DNA of 64,000 bases from Owenia fusiformis (taxonomy: Eukaryota; Annelida; Polychaeta; Sabellida; Oweniidae), in NCBI GenBank assembly GCA_903813345.2, contig CAIIXF020000011.1, positions 13,373,754 through 13,437,753 of the forward strand. Reading direction: 5' to 3'. Positions 25,701-36,872 of this stretch are shown piece after piece; the first letter of the stretch is position 1; every line of letters begins with the position of its first letter. A program made the position numbers and the translations under genes. The notes beneath the pieces were generated by a model that was not told where the DNA came from, did not search any database, and worked only from the letters and a program-made list of their open reading frames with translations.

Positions 25701-27005
25701 TTCTACCACTGAACCATCAGTGCTTTCATGTCGTCCCTAAAATATTATTCATAAAAATTTTAATTTCTCTTCATATCAGTATTTAAATGAAAAACATTGC
25801 ACTGACCAGGAATTGAACCATGGGCAACTGGATGACAGGCGAGCATTCTACCACTGAACCATCAATGATTTCATGTTGTAAGTAAAATATAATTCATAAA
25901 AAATGTAATTCCTCTTCATATCAGTTTTTAAATGAATAAATTGTAACTGACCAGGAATCGACCCATCGCCAGCTGGATGACAGGCGAGCATTCTACCACT
26001 GAACCATCATTGCTTTCATGTTGTAAGTAAAATATAATTCATAAAAATTGTAATTTCTCTTCATATCAGTATTTAAATGAAAAACATAGAACTGACCAGG
26101 AATTGAACCATGGGCAACTGGATGACAGGCTATCATTCTACCACTGAACCATCAGTGATTTCATGCTGTAAGAGAAGAATAATTCATAAAAGATGTAGTT
26201 TCTCTTCATATGAGTATTTAAATGAAAAACATTGCACTGACCAGGAATCGACCCATGGCCAGCTGGATTACAGCCGAGCATTCTACCAATGAACCATCAG
26301 TGCTTTCATGTTGTAAGTGAAGTATAATTCATAAAAGATGTAGTTTCTCTTCATATCAGTATTTAAATGAAAAACATTGCACTGACCAGGAATCGAACCA
26401 CTGCCAGCTGGATGACAGGTTAGCATTCTACCACTGAACCATCAGTGCTTTCATGTTGTAAGTAAAGTACAATTCATAAAAACAGTAATTTCTCTTCATA
26501 TAAGTATTTAAATGAAAAACATTGCACTGACCAGGAATCGACCCATCGCCAGCTGGATGACACGCGAGCATTCTACCACTGAACCATCAGTGCTTTCATG
26601 TCGTCACTAAAATATTATTCAAAAAAATTGTAATTTCTCTTCATATCAGTATTTAAATGAAAAAGATTGCACTGACCAGGAATTGAACCATGGGCAACTG
26701 GATGACAGGCGAGCATTCTACCATTGAACCATCAGTGATTTCATGTTGTAAGTAAAATATAATTCATAAATTATTTAATTTCTCTTCATATCAATATTTA
26801 AATGAAAAACATTGCACTGACCAGGAATGGAACCATGGCCAGCTGGATGACATGCGATTGTTGTCTATCTTCATATCCGTTTTTAACTGACCAGGAGACG
26901 ACCCATGGCCAGCATTGTGATGGCGAGCATTCTACCACTGAACCACAAATGCTTTCATTTTAACACTAAAGTAAAATTCATAAAAATTGTAATTTATCTT
27001 CAGTT

Positions 27006-29019
27006 GATTAATTTTAGACATTTTTAAACAAAAGAGGCAGGCCAACCAATATATGTCCCTTCATGAGTATTGCTAAATTTGAAAGCAATTTCAAGCAAAT
27101 TGATAGAATACTTGTGGGAGCCTAACCCCATAAATGTGGGGTAGGATTTTCGAATCAACCCCACAACTACTAGACTACTTGTGCATTGAAATCTTGCGGT
27201 TGAACAACGTTGTCAGTAGTTGACACCACACTGACGGAGCCAGGGGGTTGGGGCATGGGGACGCCAAAGACTTTAAGCTGGACACATTTTAAGAGTGAAT
27301 TCATCAATTGTTGAGTATTTCGAACTAATTACAAGAAACAATATGTTTATAGACAGACAGAGGGATGAACAAACACGTGGGCGAGAACAATACACTAGGC
27401 CAAAAGATGAAACATATTGTGTCAAATCTTCTATATCAAAACGCCTATTTTATGTTCGTAAAACGTATTTTTATGGCAATACCTTTCTAATGTGCTTAAA
27501 ATGTTCGAATGTTTTCATTATATAAAATCACCATGGAAAGTCGATCTTTTAAATCTTGACACAACTCATTCTCACTTTTCTAATGTAAATGTTATTTTTC
27601 TCGAACGATATAGACGACTTTCCAGATAACATCATACGCGTAGCCAGGGGGTTGCGATGGGTGCATCCCCCATAACCAATAAAACCATGAGAATGAAGAA
27701 GAAAGGAGCTTTAAAATGCTTTTTATTTGAAGCTTCTAGCTCTGGGACGCATCAATTTTTGTAAAATTCAAATAAATCTTATTTTGGGCTTGTAATGCTA
27801 CAATCACAACCCCCCTGACTGAAGACCGAAATTGTTTTGGCGATCGCACCCCCTCCCCCCCGATCTAAAGCTTGCTATGCCGGCCTCTGAACATTGAGGG
27901 GTTTTAACCATTTCTGAATAGTTGAATTGAGATACATATTATTGTCTGATTCCATCGTGTACACATGCAATACGACAATACAGATTAAGAAACTAATATG
28001 ATCAATCGATTGAAAGAAACATATTCGTAATCAATGATACAATTAACGCAAATGTCTGCAACCTTTTTATAACACTATATCACAAGACCAAATAACCCTC
28101 ACCCCCACCCCCCAAAAAATGTCAAATTGAGGTCAACGTGACTTAGGGGGTGCCAAAAATGCTATATTTCCTTAAATAATAATCGTTTATGTTTCAAATG
28201 AAATAAAATCCAGATAATAGCTTTTCAGAACTGAAGTTGTACTTTAAGGATAGGATGTACCATGTATCGCCAAAACTCAATGAAATCAATGGAACGCGAA
28301 ATAGAATAATCAACAATTTCAAGTTGTTTATGTCTTTAACATTCATATTTCAAGAAGTAATATCAATAACAATAAGTGTTTCGGTAAGATGTTGTCCAAG
28401 CATTACGGAACATGCACAAAAATTGCAAAGGCATTCATCCATATCATCAGGAAGAAGAAAAAAACCTTTTCTTTCAAATTCGTATTAGAGAACGCGATTT
28501 ACGAATATTTGGCGGAATTGTAGTTTACTTTTTAAAATTCATAAGATAGTCAATAGTGTCTTGATTTTTATGAAATAAAGCATGTTGGAAAGGGAATTCA
28601 ATCTGTTCAAAAATTATTTAACATAGCAATAATGATTACTTTGCATTTTCTACAGTATTCGAAACAAGGCAACTTTCAATATTTTAAAAATAATTCAATA
28701 TTATTTGAATTTCATTTCTCAAAAAGTGCCATTTATCTGTGCCCAGATTAGAAAAATGACAGAGGCACAGAAACATTGCAAAAGAGTACTATTGAAACAT
28801 CGAGCATAATATATGGCATCCAAAAAATATTTTTAGGCTATAGTGTGCTCAGAATTACTTTTGCACAATGAGAAAATATCACTGAAGAACATAGGAAAAT
28901 TAATAAGCCAGTAATTAATTAATAAGACAGCGTTCAGGACGGAAAATCCAAAAATAGCCACCTTAGGTAGAATTTCATATTCAATGATTGAGTTAACGTT
29001 GATATATTATACCATGATC
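27006..29019. other. AT-rich DNA with G/C-run fragments, no gene recognised
   Basis: 'gccagggggttg' occurs at about 27239 and 27642, and C-rich runs lie near 27810, 27848 and 28101. This suggests fragments of a dispersed GC-run repeat, possibly inverted ends around 27640-27890. The short frames (27295-27525, 28237-28488) resemble no family I know. Confidence 0.4.
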
Positions 29020-30603
29020 ATTGTTAGCTGAGAACGATGGATCTCATAGACACATACAGGAGCTGATCGTGATAAGGATCTCGTAGATATATTCAGTGAT
29101 CATTGGAAGCTGAGAACTATGGATCCCAAAGACACATACATGAGCTGACATGGATATCATAGATGAATAAACGCAAGGAGCACACGCGTCTCGAACTCAT
29201 AGATATATTTAGTGACCATTGGAAGCTGAGAACTATGGATCCCATAGACACAAACAGGAGCTGATCGTGATAAGGATCTCATAGATATACAGTATTTAGT
29301 GATCATTGGAAGGTGAGAACTATGGATCCCATAGACACATACAGGAGCTGATCGTGATAAGGATCTAGTAGATATACTCAGTGATCATTGGAAGCTGAGA
29401 ACTATGGATCTTATAGACACATACAGGAGCAGATATGGATCTCATAGATATATTTAGTGACCATTGGAAGCTGAGAACTATGGATCCCATAGACACGTAC
29501 AGGAGCTGATCGTGATAAGGATCTCATAGATATATTCAGTGATCATTGGAAGCTGAGAACTATGAATCCCATAGACACGTACAGGAGCTGATCGTGATAA
29601 GGATCTCATAGATATATTCAGTGATCATTGGAAGCTGAGAATTATGGATCCCATAGACACATACAGGAGCAGACATGGATCTCATAGATATACAGCATTT
29701 AGTGACCATTGGAAGCTGAGAACTATGGATCTCATAGACACATACAGGAGCAGCCATGGATCTCATAGATATACAGTATTTAGTGACCATTGGAAGCTGA
29801 GAACTATGGATCTCATAGACAAATACAGGAGCTGACATGGATCTCATAGATATACTCAGTGACCATTGGAAGCTGACAACTATGGATCCCATAGACACAA
29901 ACAGGAGCTGATCGTGATAAGGATCTCATAGATATACAGTATTTAGTGATCATTGGAAGGTGAGAACTATGGATCCCATAGACACATACAGGAGCTGATC
30001 GTGATAAGGATCTAGTAGATATACTCAGTGATCATTGGAAGCTGAGAACTATGGATCTTATAGACACATACAGGAGCAGATATGGATCTCATAGATATAT
30101 TTAGTGACCATTGGAAGCTGAGAACTATGGATCTCATAGACACATACAGGAGCTGATCGTGATAAGGATCTCAAACACATTCAGTGACCATTGGAAGCTG
30201 AGAACTATGGATCCCATAGACACATACAGGAGCAGCCATGGATCTCATAGATATACAGTATTTAGTGACCATTGGAAGCTGAGAACTATGGATCTCATAG
30301 ACACATACAGGAGCTGACATGGATCTCATAGATATACTCAGTGACCATTGGAAGCTGACAACTATGGATCACATAGACATAAACAGGAGCTTACATGGGT
30401 CTCATTAAAATCCACTGATCATTGGACGCTGTGAAATACGGATGATGGATCGACATATACAGTGATAATTTTGAGCTGACAACTATGGATCGCAAACAGG
30501 ATAAGGATCTCAAAGATATATTTTGATCATTGGAAGATGACAGCTATGGATCTCATAGACACATACAGGAGCTAACGTGGATCTCATTAAAATTAACTGA
30601 TCA
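29020..30603 (+). repeat. ~82-bp minisatellite, first block
   Basis: A unit containing 'agctgagaactatggatc', 'catagacacatacaggagc', 'tgatcgtgataaggatc' and 'agtgatcattgga' repeats with spacing near 82 bp (gatcattgg at 29541 and 29623), with shorter variants. About 20 units. Open frames on both strands, up to 112 codons, are passive products of the repetition. Confidence 0.9.
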
Positions 30604-31235
30604 TTGTTACGCGGTATATGGCATACATTCATGGTTGCGCGGTATTTGTGATACGGGTGAATATTCCATACTCACCTGCGGTATATGGCATATTCCGCAG
30701 GTGAGTATGCGATATTCCGCAGTGAATATGCGATACATCGATTTCAGTGAATACCCGATACTCACCTGCGGAATATGTCATACTCACTTGCGGAATATGC
30801 CATATACCGCAGGTGAATATGACATATACCGCAGGTGAAAACGTGATACAGAAACCCTTGATTTGATTGGTTGCGAGAATCGACTCTAAATGTAAAACTA
30901 CGCTGGATTACCAATATAATTAGTGCGTCGAGTACTAATATATGAATCCTGGATTGATTGATTAAGTTTATTACGCGAGATTGGTGACTGATACTTCTGC
31001 TAAGTTAATATATTCGATACACAGTACTGTTGATTCAGTAATCATATAATAATTTATAACAATTTACTTGTTCGTTCAATCGATGCAATTGACAATTGCG
31101 TACTTCCGTATCACGTTCTCATTGGTTAGTGTGTATGCCATATACCGCAGGTGAATCTGTCATACACCGCAAGTGAATATGCCATATTCGTTGCGGAATA
31201 TGACATATTTTTGTATCGTGTTTACCGCGTAACAA
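30604..31235. mobile_element. 632-bp foldback element inserted in the minisatellite
   Basis: Both ends carry TTGTTACGCGGTA in inverted orientation (30604-30616 and 31223-31235). TCA flanks both sides, and the minisatellite phrase 'gatcattggaagc' is split between them, so the insertion is later than the array. Inside, near both ends, the motif CACCTGCGGTATATGGCATA and variants recur in both orientations. No coding frame; a non-autonomous DNA element of unassigned family. Confidence 0.7.
30667..30709. repeat. 43-bp near-perfect palindrome
   Basis: The arms CATACTCACCTGCGG and CCGCAGGTGAGTATG are exact inverted copies. The middle (about 13 bp) is palindromic apart from a few mismatches. More copies of the arm lie at 30750-30840 and 31137-31200. 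Confidence 0.85.
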
Positions 31236-31238
31236 TCA

Positions 31239-31369
31239 TTTGAAGCTGAGAAGTATGGATGATGGATACCATAGACATTAGGCTATACAATGATAATTTT
31301 GAGCTGACAACTATGGATCTCAAACATATTCAGTGATCATTTGAAGCTGACAACTATGGATCTCATAGA
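31239..31369 (+). repeat. Minisatellite remnant between two insertions
   Basis: Contains 'gaagctgagaagtatgg', 'gagctgacaactatggatc' and 'cagtgatcatttgaagctg', all matching the 29.0-30.6 kb unit. The array is continuous across both flanking elements. Confidence 0.8.
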
Positions 31370-31376
31370 CGGGGTC

Positions 31377-31462
31377 CGCGCAATACCGAAACCCATTATA
31401 CCGACGCGCATTGTACCGAAAGGCCTTATACCGAATGCCATAATACCGATGCGCGTTGTACC
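31377..31462. repeat. Short-period 'ataccga' tandem repeat
   Basis: Alternating 'ataccgaaNgcc' and 'ccgaYgcgcRttgtaccga' motifs recur roughly every 16-17 bp for about five copies. A single inverted relative lies at about 32524-32545 at the other end of the same insertion. Confidence 0.65.
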
Positions 31463-32190
31463 GAAGTTGTCTTGCGTGAGTTGTAACGTATATATCTTCT
31501 TGTAACCTTTAAGAGCAAGCACAAAGTTATTGAGAGGCAAAACAGCGAACACACATTTAAAGTTTATTAGGAGTAAAATATGATTAGACAATTTTCAAGA
31601 TTTGATATATGATATTCATTATGCATCCTTACGAACGGGAGAACATCTAATTTGAGACTAAAACAATCCGTCGTCGTTTCCACTTGATTCCCAGAGATAA
31701 AAAACAGTCGATCAGTTTGTTTGTTTGTTTGTCCGCCTTTTCGGAAAACAACTGATGACAACAGGACGTCTGATTTAGAAGTGTCTTTGAAAATGGAAGC
31801 CATTTGATAAAAAGTTGCCATATTTCAACATTTATTCCATGTCGTCCAGCATAGGTTCAATGATCCATTTTTGAGGGCAGAGAATTGGGATAGAAATGAT
31901 GAAAGAGACAGTAAATTGAACTGAATTTAGATGTAACGCATTGAATTATGTAATAGATGATCTGATGAAAATATCTTCGCGGACTTACAGCTTTTGTTAT
32001 GATATGACATAGCTACGCACCCACACATTTCGCACACCATTGGAAAGCTTATCTCGTCTTCTTAAATCTATTTTGTTCTAGAATTGAATAAATCATTCAA
32101 GGCCTGGGGATTTGAATGGAACACACTGAACTTTAATCATAAATAAGTGACATTTTAGCAGACAAACAACAGTACCTGAATGTACGCTAT

Positions 32191-32220
32191 GATATGATAT
32201 GATATGATATGATATGATAC
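32191..32220 (+). repeat. (ATGAT)n microsatellite
   Basis: Five to six uninterrupted copies of a five-base unit, 'gatatgatatgatatgatat'. Confidence 0.95.
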
Positions 32221-32679
32221 AGTGATAATATATTACTTCTTAGTCCCTGAAATTTTGAGATCTAACTGAAGCTACATGCCAATCTGTTTCATTAACCTAG
32301 ATGCTCAACCTGGGCTTTGATTTTACGCTGTTTTGAATAACCATTCCTTGATGACGCCTATGCTATCTACTCTTGTATTCTGTTGCTATTTCTTGCCTGA
32401 TCTTCCTGGTTAAATAAAGATGATTTTCAACAATACTTATATTATAACACTCTTCTACTCTTATCACACATCTTCCATTACAAGCCTTTTTACATCAAAA
32501 ATATTGTGTAGGTATACAGGTTTTCGGTACAATGCGCATCGATATAATAAGACGATGCCTCATAGATACATACATTTGTAATGTACATAAGCTTACATGG
32601 ATCTCGTAGATATATTCAGTGATCATTGGCAGCTGACAACTATGGATCTCATAGACACATAATGTACATAAGCTTATAT

Positions 32680-32705
32680 CTGAGACTAACATATGTTAGT
32701 CTCAG
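32680..32705. repeat. 26-bp perfect palindrome with flanking duplication
   Basis: Two head-to-head copies of CTGAGACTAACAT with no spacer. CTTATAT lies directly on both sides (AGCTTATAT if the palindrome is trimmed by two bases). The neighbouring minisatellite copy reads 'aagcttacatggatctcg' without it, so it looks like an insertion. Confidence 0.85.
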
Positions 32706-32945
32706 CTTATATGGATCTCGTAGATATATTCAGTGATCATTGGCAGCTGAGAATTATGGATCTTATAGACACATACAGGAGCTTACGTGGATTTCATAGA
32801 TATATTCAGTGATCATTGGCAGCTGACAAATATGGATCTCATAGACACATGCAGGAGCTTACATGGATCTCAATGATATATTCAGTGATCATTTGAAGCT
32901 GAGAACTATGGATAACCATAGACATATTCAGTGATCATTGATACA

Positions 32946-33019
32946 AGTAAGTCACCCCACTCTCAAATATTCCCTATCGAATATAGGCTACAGAATAAAC
33001 GAGGGAGGGGTGATTTACT
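32946..33019. repeat. 74-bp mini-foldback
   Basis: The ends AGTAAGTCACCCC and GGGGTGATTTACT are inverted copies with one difference. The centre holds the palindrome 'cctatcgaatatagg'. It interrupts the minisatellite between 'gtgatcattgatac' and 'atcattgacaac'. Confidence 0.6.
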
Positions 33020-33598
33020 CCCAATATCATTGACAACTAAATGATAAATGAATGAACGCAAGGAGCTCACACGTTAAAATTCATAATCAGCGTTCTAAAA
33101 GATTGGAATTGATATCTTGATCACTTTTTGTGCTTTGAATTTTTTGTTAGGAAATAATAGAGATAGAACCCTATGAGCCAATTCTTCTTACACAGTCCTT
33201 AAATATACTCCACGATCATTGGTAGCGGACAACTGGATCTCAGACATTTTAACCGTTTATTTGAGTATGACATCCATGAGTGCCATGGATTGGATACTGT
33301 ATGTACACATAGTGATATTTCGGAGCTAACAACTATGGATCTCATGGACATATTCAGTGATGATTTGGAGCTGACAACTATGGATATCAGACATATTCGG
33401 TGATCATTGAAAGCTGAGAGCTATGGATCTCATGGACCTATACAGTGATAGTTTGGAGGGGACAACTATGGATCTCCTGGACATATGCAGTGATGATTTG
33501 GAGCCGACAACAATGGATCTCATGGACATATACAGTGATGATTTGGAGCGGACAATTATGGATCTCATAGACATATAGTGGTAATTTGGTACAAACAA

Positions 33599-34699
33599 CT
33601 AAGGAACTCATTGAAACAGATATTTTTTATCTTTGTTTCATTTGATCACTATGGACGCTTTGAAATCTTGTTGAAGTCTAGTTCTTAATGAGATTTGAAT
33701 TGTTAACTATTAAAAACTTTTTTGTCTATTTGATGCCAAATTCAAGTTCTGTTACACTAACATTTATTTGCATTTATTTTTTCCATATTCAACTTTGTCA
33801 GGGTAAATCCTAATTGACACAACACATCTTTAAACTTCAAAACATTTATTCTCTAAGGTATCGGACTTTAAATGTGAAATCATAATAAGCACTCCAACAT
33901 TACCATCTAGTTGCATGCCAATTGGATATATTGATGAATCAAGAAATACAGGAACCCTTTTCTGCTTTTCCATATCATAAACAGTAATCTTGCTTCACCA
34001 AAACTCTATGCCATCTTTTTACAGTAAAACATGTATATAATTAACATCAGTCACAAAAAATTTCATTGATGTAAATTACTAAATAGTAATCTGATAGTAA
34101 TGTAATCTGATAGTAATCTAATTCAAAGTAATCTGGTATTAAAGAGTTCATTGTATTTAAGTATTCATTACAGAGGGAATTTCATATAGGAGTCAATGTT
34201 AAATGCATCTTGAGGTGGTATTCACTAAACATGTGTTTACTTGAGAGACATGTTTCCAGATTCCAGAAACAGGTTTTAACTGTATCAATATTCAATATAG
34301 CTACTGCTCTATTAGAAATATTGCATCAATATTGTTCAATTAATAAAAACAGAAACTTCGTCAATCAGTTAAATCTTATTTCTGTTCCAATTTGGGTTCA
34401 ATATCAAAGAATGGAAAAATATTTATATGGCTACAGATTTTATCCCATCAGACAGATTGAGTCTTCAATACTATTGGACATTGGTTTGCCAGTCATTTCA
34501 TTATTTGATGGACTTATCATAAAATTGCACTAGAGGAAAATGAAGCCAGTCAGAATATTTTTGTATTACATATGTTAAAAATAGTAAACAAAAAGTACAG
34601 TGGTCAATATTAAATCATGATTTTTGTACACATGTTATATCTAAAGAAGAACTAATAAAATTCGTTTGAAAATCTAATATATATATATATATATATACA
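33599..34699. other. Non-coding; 34300-34699 paralogous to 6640-7100
   Basis: No gene supported. The 107-codon frame at 34210-34533 covers DNA shared with 6660-6800, where the frame is not kept, so it is unlikely to be coding. Ends in an (AT)n tract at 34677-34697. Confidence 0.5.
34677..34697. repeat. (AT)n microsatellite
   Basis: About ten uninterrupted AT dinucleotides. Confidence 0.95.
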
Positions 34700-35223
34700 T
34701 GGAGTTCATGGCAATTATATGTTGGTTCATAATTTGTCCAACACAGAATAGGAAATTGCAGTCCATAACTAAGTTCCACCATCATTACAGTCTTGTAAGT
34801 CATTAGTGGTGCCACAGAAGAGTATGATAATGTTGGTTTCTCCAAGGTAAGTATTGCATAGAATATGTAATGGCAGTCGATAACTACGGTAAGTTCCGTC
34901 ATCCATACAGTCTGTGTAACAGTCAACAGGATATGATGAAGCTGTTCTCTCCAAGGTAAGGTATGCACACAATACCTAATAGCAGTCCATAACTAAGTCC
35001 ATCATTACAGTCTGGTAACAAGTCATTATTGTTGCCACAACAGAGTATGATAATGTTGTTCTCTCGAAGGTAAGGATAACACACAATTTTAATAAGTTCC
35101 ACCACCATTGTAGTCTAGGTTATAAAGGCATTCGTGGTGGCACAAGAGTGTATGATAATGTTGTTCTCTCCAAGGTAATGGTTCCGCACAATATGTAAAA
35201 GCAGTTGATAAGTTTCATCATCA
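34700..35223 (-). repeat. ~104-114-bp tandem repeats, related to 7.1-9.4 kb
   Basis: The anchor 'ctctccaaggtaa' recurs at about 34947, 35061 and 35165. On the minus strand one frame (34923-35108) reads YLGENSFIISC and CCGNNNDLLPDCNDG. By eye this recalls the Y-[FL]-G...C-x-C-G...C core of WSC domains. Frame breaks between copies argue against a working gene. Confidence 0.65.
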
Positions 35224-35370
35224 TTACAGTCTGGTAACAGTGTTATTAGTGGTGCCACAAGAGACTTTGATAATGTTGTACTCTTCAGACACACGTTGCT
35301 TATTGTAGTTACAATTTGAGACATCTCGGAAAGGGTAGAAGTTTTTACCTCCAAAGTAAGAGGAGTGCAT
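35224..35370 (-). pseudogene. Exon-like segment B, first unit (open, 48 codons)
   Basis: Preceded on the minus strand by ATGTACTTACAG, a 3' splice-like site, then an open frame starting ATG that ends at a TAA. The peptide includes SSYFGGKNFYPFRDVSNCN and later KVSCGTTNN. If joined to the first-unit segment A (35656-35792, which ends in phase 0 because of a deletion), the frame would stay open into this segment. The combined order YPxC...CxxxC...SYFG...NCNYN...SCGTTN recalls a WSC-type domain with some Cys replaced by Tyr. This is by-eye inference; it may equally be a decayed terminal exon. Confidence 0.35.
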
Positions 35371-35655
35371 CTGTAAGTACATATAAAATAGAAAGTCAGC
35401 GATGATTTAAATTTTGATTTGTTGTTACAATGCCAAAATGATTGAGCCACTTAACAGGCGGAGGAGCAAATGCAAGACATTCCTTTTATTGATTCTAGTA
35501 AATCTCTCATGGCCTTTCACCCCTGCCGGCTCAAGATTTACATCATCAAATCAACTAACTGCCTGAACAGAAGTATCTCTGTAGAAGTGAATTGTGGTCT
35601 ATATATTTTAGAACATGAATTAAAATTATGTTTTTGAATATTGAATTACCCCCAC

Positions 35656-35792
35656 CTGTTTTTTCTTTAGTTGCACACACCTATTAGTACAGGCAGTAGC
35701 AATATGCTTTGTAGATACATACACTGCAAACAACTGATCCAAATCATTGATCCACTTCGAAAGACCACAAACAGGGTAGAAATTGTTATGAC
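35656..35792 (-). pseudogene. Exon-like segment A, unit 1 (shortened by deletion)
   Basis: The acceptor-like pyrimidine tract ending GTACTTTCAG precedes it. The first 43 codons match the intact copies, with FYPVC in place of FYPGC. A deletion of about 130 bp relative to the other units removed the usual end and fused it to AACAG/GTGGGG, which could act as a donor and changes the exit phase from 1 to 0. The older copy at 9.7 kb has the long form, so the deletion is derived. Confidence 0.4.
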
Positions 35793-36872
35793 CTGAAAGT
35801 ACTTAAAAAAGAAAAAAAAGTCAGCAATGATTTGACTTTTTTCCTTAAAAGAAACAAGTAAATATGCCCATCTCACTGAAATGGCCATTTTTCAGATGTG
35901 AGTACATTTACATATAACTTTTAAGAGAATGCATGAACATGCAAAATGTCACCACTGGCCATTTGTTAAAGATGCACTTGGTTACAGTAAGCTGAACACT
36001 AATTGATTACTGCCATCAAGAAGTTTCGTCCACCCATCAGTTTGAGAATATAACATTATGTCAACACTTCTGTAGTGACATAAAATTCAATCATTGCCCA
36101 GTAAGTACAGTTTACTAAAAAACTATGAACAAAAATCATATCATTACTGAATAAATTTTCAAATTGTTACTTTAAAAGCTAGCATTATAGTATTCAAATG
36201 ATCAAGACCAAATTGATAGAGCTAGAACTATTTTGTTGGTAAGTTTCCAAAGTCTCAGAATGAAAATTACCAAACACATGCAAACAGAACCACTGTTCCT
36301 TGTGTTGCAGCCAAGAACCTGCTTTGCTGGAAATACAAAAAAGATGCTGTAGTACTTGTTAATATTACAATTTAAATATATTGCAAAAATTCAAATCAAT
36401 TAGGAGGGATGGAGTAAGGTACATGTATACATAGTAATACATCTTAACTAGGTAAAAAATACTGCTTCCAGCACTGTATAGCTGATTCTTCTGGTGGGTG
36501 TATGATCCTGTGAAAAGAGAATTCATTTATTAGTAACTTCCGCATGCAACAGTAGTAGTTGTAGTTCAGGCAAGGAGCAGTCTTTAACCCTCTTCAAAAC
36601 ACCTGCAATGAGAAAATTATTTTACTGTCTACCTTAACTCCAAAGCATGCAAGGGATTATCATTTGCAAAAAAGTTGCCAAGTTGCCTTTATCAATCAGA
36701 TTCTAGGTCGTAAATACCTAGATGGTTGATTGCTTATTGGACCAAAACATGGTCGCATTAACACTGACCTCAAAACAAGAAAAAAACAGTCAAATTGAAA
36801 AATTGATGATGATTTAATGAAACTTAAGATCATCTACCAACTCGCACCAAAAAAGAGAATGGTATCCGAAAA

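Larger units (their letters stand above)
10089..27005 (-). repeat. 145-bp tRNA-like satellite, about 115 copies
   Basis: One monomer of 144-146 bp repeats head-to-tail over 16.9 kb; successive 'catg' anchors fall at 10221, 10367, 10512, 10657, 10802 and 10946. On the minus strand each monomer has a 70-nt body with the layout of tRNA-Gly: GCACTGA and TCAGTGC acceptor arms, TGGTTCAGTGGTAGAA D-arm (A box), anticodon-loop CTGTCAT, and a GGGTCGATTCC or GGTTCAATTCC B box. A run of 4-5 T follows about 5 nt after the body. The other ~75 bp are AT-rich. Edge monomers (25.4-27.0 kb, and 10.17 kb with a 19-bp internal deletion) are more diverged than central ones. The anticodon and T stems are eroded, so these are tRNA-derived repeats rather than decoding tRNAs. 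Confidence 0.92.
31370..32558. mobile_element. 1.19-kb insertion with possible 8-bp duplication
   Basis: The minisatellite phrase is interrupted after CTCATAGA (31362-31369) and resumes with CTCATAGA (32559-32566). This could be an 8-bp target-site duplication, as in hAT-type elements, although that phrase is also part of every array unit. Near the two ends, 'gcgcaataccgaaacc' and, inverted, 'gcgcattgtaccgaaaacc' match as subterminal repeats. There is no transposase-like frame. Near 32388-32425 the text 'cttcctggttaaataaag' resembles the 3' tails of some LINE or SINE families, which may indicate a nested fragment. Confidence 0.5.
32559..33598 (+). repeat. Minisatellite, second block, shifting to a 45-bp unit
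   Basis: Diverged copies of the 82-bp unit run to about 32940. Between 33300 and 33600 the unit shrinks to 45 bp (cagtgat anchors at 33443, 33488, 33533). The 45-bp unit is a multiple of three, which explains the 64-codon minus frame at 33404-33598. About 33020-33290 holds only traces of the unit. Confidence 0.8.

Noticed and set aside
10089-27005. Cluster of ~115 functional tRNA-Gly or tRNA-Asp genes
   Set aside because: Anticodon and T stems are not paired in the copies examined and the anticodon does not agree with the tRNA-Gly identity elements.
10089-27005. CRISPR-like array
   Set aside because: Repeat plus spacer are both conserved between units, the unit is 145 bp, and the setting is eukaryotic; no cas genes.
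29560-29898. 112-codon minus-strand frame as a gene
   Set aside because: It lies wholly within the 82-bp minisatellite; similar frames appear on the plus strand of the same units and break when the unit length varies.
33404-33598. Repeat protein with MSMRSIVV units
   Set aside because: Product of a 45-bp unit that happens to be a multiple of three; no start context or flanking exon.
34210-34533. 107-codon plus-strand frame
   Set aside because: The paralogous DNA at 6660-6800 does not keep the frame, and the start is TTG.
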